Source: an uncultured Lachnospiraceae bacterium
GTDB lineage: Bacteria; Bacillota; Clostridia; Lachnospirales; Lachnospiraceae
Direction of reading: 5' to 3'
Assembly (NCBI GenBank): GCA_944377405.1
Contig: CALWES010000003.1
Coordinates: 62,001 to 126,000 of the forward strand
DNA length: 64,000 bases
This document shows, piece after piece, positions 59,916 to 64,000 of the stretch. The position numbers and the translations under genes are program-made. Under the pieces are notes generated by a model, which worked only from the letters and a program-made list of their open reading frames with translations, was not told the origin of the DNA and did not search any database. Every line of letters begins with the position of its first letter. Within the stretch, counting starts at the first letter, position 1.

Positions 59916-60842
59916 ATGTTCTATTTTATTGTAAACCCAAACGCCGGAGGCGGGCGGGGGCTCAGGGTATGGAATGATACCAAAAAGTTTCTCAACAAAC
60001 GGCACGAAGAATATGAGGTATATTTTACGGCAGCGCCGGGGGACGCCAGACAGAAGGCCCGGGAGCTGACGGAAAACTGCGGCGAAGAGCGATCCATCAT
60101 AGCGGTGGGAGGAGACGGAACCATGAATGAGGTGGTGGACGGCCTCTCTCTGAACTGTCCCATCGTGCTGGGATATCTTCCGGCAGGGTCCGGTAACGAC
60201 CTGGGCAGGAGCCTTCAGCTTCCCAAAAACAGGAAGCGGCTGATCCGGAAGGTGATCTCCGACAGCTATGTGGAGCGGATCGATTACGGCGTCTTAAGCT
60301 GCGGCTGTCAGGAGTGCCATAACCGCAGATTCATGGTAAGCTCCGGTATCGGATTCGATGCGGCGGTGTGCCATGATCTTCTGGATTCCAGAACAAAGGA
60401 CAGCATGAACCGGATGTGTCTTGGGAAGCTGTCTTATTTTATGACCGGGCTGCGGGAGTTCCTCTTTGCCAGGCCGGTGAAGGGATATATCCTGCTGGAC
60501 GGCAGCAGGAAGGTGGAATTCAACCACATCCTGTTTATTTCCGCCCATATCCACCCTTACGAGGGCGGGGGCTTCTGCTTTGCCCCCCAGGCGGATCCCA
60601 CCGACGGCAAGCTGGCCATCTGTGTGGCCAGCACCAGGAATAAACTGAAGCTGGTGCCGATCCTGCTGGGAGCAAAAAGAAAGGGATTGAAAAACTGCAG
60701 CGGCGTGCGCTTCTTTGAATGCAGGGAAGCGCATATTCACATCGACAGGCCCCTGGCGGTCCACACCGACGGGGAAAGCTGCCGGTTCCAGACGGATATC
60801 GACGTGCGCTGTGTGGAAAAGCAGCTGAAGATGATGGTTTAG
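59916..60842 (+). CDS. Diacylglycerol kinase family lipid kinase
   Basis: A 308-residue DgkB/YegS-type kinase: [10 protein letters not shown] at the start, the ATP-binding [17 protein letters not shown] and [16 protein letters not shown], and a beta-rich C-terminal domain ([28 protein letters not shown]). It would return diacylglycerol to phosphatidate for phospholipid recycling. ispF follows 11 bases later. Confidence 0.93.
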   Translation: MFYFIVNPNAGGGRGLRVWNDTKKFLNKRHEEYEVYFTAAPGDARQKARELTENCGEERSIIAVGGDGTMNEVVDGLSLNCPIVLGYLPAGSGNDLGRSLQLPKNRKRLIRKVISDSYVERIDYGVLSCGCQECHNRRFMVSSGIGFDAAVCHDLLDSRTKDSMNRMCLGKLSYFMTGLREFLFARPVKGYILLDGSRKVEFNHILFISAHIHPYEGGGFCFAPQADPTDGKLAICVASTRNKLKLVPILLGAKRKGLKNCSGVRFFECREAHIHIDRPLAVHTDGESCRFQTDIDVRCVEKQLKMMV

Positions 60843-60853
60843 GGGGAAGCAGT

Positions 60854-61393
60854 ATGAGAATTGGACACGGTTACGACGTACACCGCCTGGCGGAGGGGCG
60901 GAGACTGATACTGGGAGGTACGGAGATCGCCTATGAGAAGGGGCTTCTGGGCCACTCCGATGCGGATGTGCTGCTGCACGCCATTATGGACGCCCTTCTG
61001 GGGGCCTGCGGACTGCAGGACATCGGAACTCATTTTCCGGATACGGATGAGTCCTATAAGGACGCGGACAGCATGAAGCTCTTAAAGGAGGTGGGACGGC
61101 TCCTTCACATGGAGGGATACCGGGTAGGCAACATCGACGCCACGATCCTCTGCCAGAGACCGAAGCTGAGGCCTTTTATCCCCACCATGGAGTTCAACAT
61201 CGCAAGGGCATTGAACATCTCTCCGGCCCAGGTGAACGTGAAGGCCACCACGGAGGAGGGGCTGGGCTTTACGGGCGCCGGAGAAGGGATCGCAGCCCAT
61301 GCGGTATGCCTGATCCAGGAGGACAGGCCCTCGGGGCTTTATGCCAGGGAAGGAGATCAGGCAGAAAAAGGATCAGAAGAGAGGGAGTCCTGA
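60854..61393 (+). CDS. ispF: 2-C-methyl-D-erythritol 2,4-cyclodiphosphate synthase
   Basis: Fifth step of the MEP isoprenoid pathway. The protein is 179 residues, with ~20 extra residues at the C-terminus. The start [20 protein letters not shown] holds the zinc ligands Asp8 and His10; [19 protein letters not shown] holds His42; [14 protein letters not shown] and [20 protein letters not shown] complete the site. ATG 60854 follows AGGGGGAAGC. A terminator overlaps its stop codon. Confidence 0.96.
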   Translation: MRIGHGYDVHRLAEGRRLILGGTEIAYEKGLLGHSDADVLLHAIMDALLGACGLQDIGTHFPDTDESYKDADSMKLLKEVGRLLHMEGYRVGNIDATILCQRPKLRPFIPTMEFNIARALNISPAQVNVKATTEEGLGFTGAGEGIAAHAVCLIQEDRPSGLYAREGDQAEKGSEERES

Positions 61394-61409
61394 CGGGCTC
61401 CTTTTTTTG
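61384..61409 (+). terminator. Terminator overlapping the ispF stop
   Basis: GGAGTCC-tgac-GGGCTCC stem followed by seven T. Confidence 0.75.
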
Positions 61410-61417
61410 CGGCAGTC

Positions 61418-61447
61418 TTGCCATTCAAGGCCACTCTGTGGTACATT
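61418..61447 (+). promoter_or_regulatory. cysS promoter
   Basis: TTGCCA (61418-61423), 18 bases, TACATT (61442-61447). The leader holds a small ACCGGC/GCCGGC hairpin; no T-box. Confidence 0.5.
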
Positions 61448-61507
61448 ATTAGAAGCGAACTTTCAGGAAAAGACCGGCGAAAAAAGGCCGGCAGAACGGA
61501 GTACAGG

Positions 61508-62920
61508 ATGAAGATTTTTGATACCATGCAGAGAAGGAAAGTGGAGTTTGAGCCCATCGAGGCAGGCAAGGTAAGGATGTATGTCTGCGGGCCCACAGTC
61601 TACAACCTGATCCATATAGGAAATGCCCGGCCCATGATCGTATTCGATACCTTCCGCCGGTATCTGGAGTATAAGGGCTATGAGGTCAATTATGTCTCCA
61701 ACTTTACGGATGTGGATGACAAGATCATAAAGGCGGCCAATGACGAGGGAGTAGAGCCCTCCATGATCTCGGAGCGCTATATTGCGGAATGCAAGCGGGA
61801 TATGTCCGACCTTAACATCAAGCCTGCTACGGTGCACCCCCAGGCGACCCAGGAGATCCCGGGAATGATCGCCATGATCGAAAAGCTCATCGAAAACGGG
61901 CACGCTTACGTGGCTTCGGACGGGACCGTGTATTTTGACGTGGCCTCCGATCCGGATTACGGCAAGCTCAGCCATAAAAATATGGATGAGATGATGTCCG
62001 GCCTCCGGGAGCTTAAGGTAAGCGGAGAGGAGAACAAGAAGTCTCCCAGCGACTTTGTACTCTGGAAGCCCAAGAAGGAGGGAGAGCCATATTGGGAGTC
62101 CCCCTGGTGCAAGGGCCGCCCCGGCTGGCACATCGAGTGCTCGGAGATGTCCCAGAAATATCTTGGGGAGACCATCGATATCCATGCGGGCGGAGAGGAC
62201 CTGATCTTCCCCCATCATGAAAATGAGATCGCCCAGTCCGAGGGCGCTTCAGGCAAGACCTTCTGCAATTACTGGATGCACAACGGCTTCCTGAATATCA
62301 ACAACAAAAAGATGTCCAAATCCGAGGGCAATTTCTTTACGGTAAGGGACATCACCTCCCAGTACGATCCTATGGTGCTCAGGCTCTTTATCCTGAGCGC
62401 CCAGTACCGGACGCCCCTCAATTTCTCCCGGGAGCTGATGGAGCAGGCAAAGGCCTCCTATGAGAGGATCCTGAACTGCACGGACAAGCTCACAGGACTT
62501 CTGGAGCATGCCCAGGGCGACAGCCTCAGTACAGAGGAGCAGGAGGCGAAGAAGCAGGTGGAGGGCTTCATCAGAGACTTTGAGGAGGCCATGGAGGATG
62601 ACAACAATACCGCCAACGCCTCCACGGCGGTCTACGAGATCGTCAGGGTGGCCAATGCTTCCACAAACGAGCATTCCTCAAAGGCTTATGTGGCATATCT
62701 GCTGGATGTGATCCACAAGCTCTGCGACGGCGTGCTTGGAGTCAGAACGGAGCGTAAGACCGAGGCTCTGGATCAGGAGATCGAGGCTCTGATCCAGGAA
62801 CGGCAGGCAGCCAGAAAGGCCAGAGACTTTGCCAGAGCCGATGAGATCCGGGACAAGCTGACGGAGATGGGCATCATCCTGGAGGACACCCGTGAAGGGG
62901 TAAAGTGGAAGAGAGCATAA
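61508..62920 (+). CDS. cysS: Cysteine-tRNA ligase
   Basis: Class I aminoacyl-tRNA synthetase, 470 residues. YVCGPTVYNLIHIGNARPM carries the zinc Cys and HIGH motif; WHIECSEMSQKYLGETIDIH, DLIFPHHENEIAQSE and KKMSKSEGNFFTV (KMSKS) follow; the DALR-type and C-terminal anticodon domains complete it. ATG 61508 follows GGAG. Mini-RNase III follows, the common cysS-mrnC arrangement of Firmicutes. Confidence 0.97.
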   Translation: MKIFDTMQRRKVEFEPIEAGKVRMYVCGPTVYNLIHIGNARPMIVFDTFRRYLEYKGYEVNYVSNFTDVDDKIIKAANDEGVEPSMISERYIAECKRDMSDLNIKPATVHPQATQEIPGMIAMIEKLIENGHAYVASDGTVYFDVASDPDYGKLSHKNMDEMMSGLRELKVSGEENKKSPSDFVLWKPKKEGEPYWESPWCKGRPGWHIECSEMSQKYLGETIDIHAGGEDLIFPHHENEIAQSEGASGKTFCNYWMHNGFLNINNKKMSKSEGNFFTVRDITSQYDPMVLRLFILSAQYRTPLNFSRELMEQAKASYERILNCTDKLTGLLEHAQGDSLSTEEQEAKKQVEGFIRDFEEAMEDDNNTANASTAVYEIVRVANASTNEHSSKAYVAYLLDVIHKLCDGVLGVRTERKTEALDQEIEALIQERQAARKARDFARADEIRDKLTEMGIILEDTREGVKWKRA

Positions 62921-62935
62921 GGAGCAGAGGTTATA

Positions 62936-63415
62936 TTGGAAGGATTTGAACTGATCAACCGGGAATTCGGCACAAGGGCCCTGGACGCAGATGAGCTTTC
63001 AGGGCTGACCCTCGCATATATCGGGGACGCGGTCTTTGAGCTTGCGGTCCGCCTGTACATGAGCACCCACGGCTCCAGACAGGTCAACCGCCTCCATAAG
63101 CATGTAACGGCGGTGGTCAATGCCAAGGCCCAGTCGGATCTGTACCGGATCATCGAATCAAGGCTTCGCCCGGAGGAGCTTCTGATCTTCAAGCGGGGAA
63201 GGAATTCCAAGACCATTACCGCGGCGAAAAACCAGAAGATCACGGATTACCGCCGGGCCACGGGTCTGGAGGCCCTTATGGGCTGGCTGTATCTGAAGGA
63301 ACGCTTTGACCGTATCACAGAGCTTCTGGGCTACGGCCTGCCGAAGCTTCTGGAGCCGGAAGCGGGAAGCGGGGACGAGCCCGTCCCGGAGCCGGAAGCC
63401 GGTCCGTTGTTATAA
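62936..63415 (+). CDS. mrnC: Mini-ribonuclease III
   Basis: A 159-residue RNase III catalytic domain without the dsRNA-binding domain, which matures 23S rRNA in Firmicutes. LTLAYIGDAVFELAVRLYMS holds the catalytic acidic residues (GDAxxE), and TDYRRATGLEALMGWLYL holds the second acidic site. A short acidic Pro/Glu tail (GSGDEPVPEPEAGP) is added at the C-terminus. The start is TTG 62936, after AAGGAGCAGAGG. Confidence 0.95.
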   Translation: MEGFELINREFGTRALDADELSGLTLAYIGDAVFELAVRLYMSTHGSRQVNRLHKHVTAVVNAKAQSDLYRIIESRLRPEELLIFKRGRNSKTITAAKNQKITDYRRATGLEALMGWLYLKERFDRITELLGYGLPKLLEPEAGSGDEPVPEPEAGPLL

Positions 63416-63420
63416 AACAA

Positions 63421-63453
63421 AAACAGCACATCCATCAGGATGTGCTGTTTTTT
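63421..63453. terminator. Bidirectional terminator between mrnC and tRNA-Thr
   Basis: AAACAGCACATCC-atca-GGATGTGCTGTTT followed by TTT. The A run on the left lets it work on the minus strand for the tRNA as well. Confidence 0.88.
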
Positions 63454-63464
63454 GAAATGAAAAA

Positions 63465-63537
63465 AGCTGCTGACGGGAATCGGACCCGTGACCTCCGCAC
63501 TACCAATGCGACGCACTACCGACTGTGCTACAGCAGC
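63465..63537 (-). tRNA. tRNA-Thr (anticodon GGT)
   Basis: On the minus strand: acceptor GCTGCTG/CAGCAGC with U73, D-arm TAGCACAGTCGGTAGTGC, anticodon arm TCGCA-TTGGTAG-TGCGG, T-arm ACGGGTCCGATTCCCGT. Confidence 0.93.
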
Positions 63538-63561
63538 CTGCGCTTTTTACAAAGCTTGTAT

Positions 63562-63590
63562 AATATAACACAGGCTCCATTTTCTGTCAA
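63562..63590 (-). promoter_or_regulatory. tRNA-Thr promoter
   Basis: On the minus strand TTGACA (63585-63590), 17 bases, TATATT (63562-63567). Confidence 0.85.
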
Positions 63591-63821
63591 TATGTGAAAG
63601 CGGATTTTTTTAGGCTTTTTTTCATGGACTTTCTTTGCTGGCCAGCAGGGAGAAAAAAGAAGGGAGCTTAGAGGGGGATGATTTGTTAAAATCATCACAA
63701 AATAGGGAAAGTCCCTTGTCTTTTTACGGGTTTTGTGAGAAAATGAGTGCTGGTAAAGCCGGGCTTGCAGATTCGCATCGGCTTGAAGGATTTTAGAAGA
63801 AAGCGAAAGGAGTTAAATCGT

Positions 63822-64000
63822 ATGATTTACACGCAGGAAGTTGAACACATGTGTCCAGTTGCACAGGGCGTACATCACGGTGCAGCGCCGATTCCTGAAG
63901 AGGGAAAATGGATCCAGGCAAAGGAAGTAAAGGATATTTCAGGACTTACTCACGGTGTGGGCTGGTGCGCGCCTCAGCAGGGAGCCTGCAAGCTGACGCT
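63822..64000 (+). CDS. Start of a Cys-containing protein, cut by window end (possible NifU-like scaffold)
   Basis: ATG 63822 follows GAAAGGAG at 9 bases and stays open to the window end (59 codons). It begins MIYTQEVEHMCPVAQGVHHG and ends near GLTHGVGWCAPQQGACKLTL. I think it is the clostridial iron-sulfur-scaffold-like protein often found beside the GGGtGRT protein, from memory of its N-terminus, but only three cysteines are visible. The upstream gap 63538-63821 has a weak TTGTCT/GAAAAT promoter candidate (about 63717-63745) and the tRNA-Thr promoter. Confidence 0.55.
   Translation, partial: MIYTQEVEHMCPVAQGVHHGAAPIPEEGKWIQAKEVKDISGLTHGVGWCAPQQGACKLT

Noticed and set aside
61394..61507. T-box riboswitch before cysS
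   Set aside because: Only 114 bases, with no T-box sequence and no specifier-loop stem; one small GC hairpin only.

Overview
The window looks like chromosome of a Lachnospiraceae-type clostridium (Firmicutes). This is inferred from GC-rich protein genes with AGGAGG-type ribosome sites, TTGACA/TATAAT promoters with 17-base spacers, intrinsic terminators, and the gene content: comEC, mini-RNase III, CdaR/PucR regulator, clostridial HPr-like and zinc-ribbon small proteins, and a TetM-like/Rae1 fusion. No rRNA, CRISPR array or conjugation gene is visible.

Layout. 1-8.6 kb is an alpha-glucan/glycogen block: a truncated CUT1 sugar permease, malQ, a LacI regulator, exonuclease III, a GH13 protein that has lost its catalytic residues, and glgB. 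8.6-17 kb holds uvrB, gpmI, a DegV protein, comEC and fumC. 17.0-17.5 kb is a structured non-coding stretch in front of a MATE exporter. 19-22 kb has an iron-sulfur aldo/keto reductase, a CvfB-like S1 protein, yqeY and a CBS protein. 22.6-29.4 kb runs from a CdaR-type regulator into ftsE-ftsX-pcsB-like-ctp-hflX, a cell-envelope cluster. 29.5-30.8 kb has an HPr-like protein without the phosphorylated histidine, a zinc ribbon and a HAD phosphatase.

31.0-32.5 kb is a decaying operon: a pyridoxamine-oxidase-like gene is fused to a macrodomain remnant, followed by a class M sirtuin and a nitroreductase remnant. 32.6-37.5 kb carries the TetM-like GTPase fused to a Rae1/YacP nuclease, then tex. 37.7-43.4 kb has a HAD hydrolase, a secreted SGNH/AlgX-like protein, an M18 aminopeptidase, a GNAT, a CDF transporter and a NusG-domain-II protein.

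43,439-51,646 is an 8.2 kb integrated element bounded by an exact 15-base direct repeat. It sits between the NusG-II gene and that gene's own terminator. Its cargo is a CI-like repressor, an excisionase-like protein, winged-helix/replication-type proteins followed by iteron-like repeats, a full sigma-70-like factor, a zincin-type protease, an HTH protein, a ribbon-helix-helix regulator facing a triple repeat, two small proteins and a tyrosine integrase. It lacks relaxase, coupling protein, capsid and terminase genes, so a satellite or small integrative element is the best description.

51.7-64 kb returns to the chromosome: a lipoprotein, a divergent galactokinase, a second DegV protein, glnA with an adjacent ANTAR regulator, a CPBP protease, a glycosyltransferase, tRNA-Val and tRNA-Met, a PAP2 protein, a lipid kinase, ispF, cysS, mini-RNase III, tRNA-Thr on the minus strand, and the start of one more gene cut by the window end.
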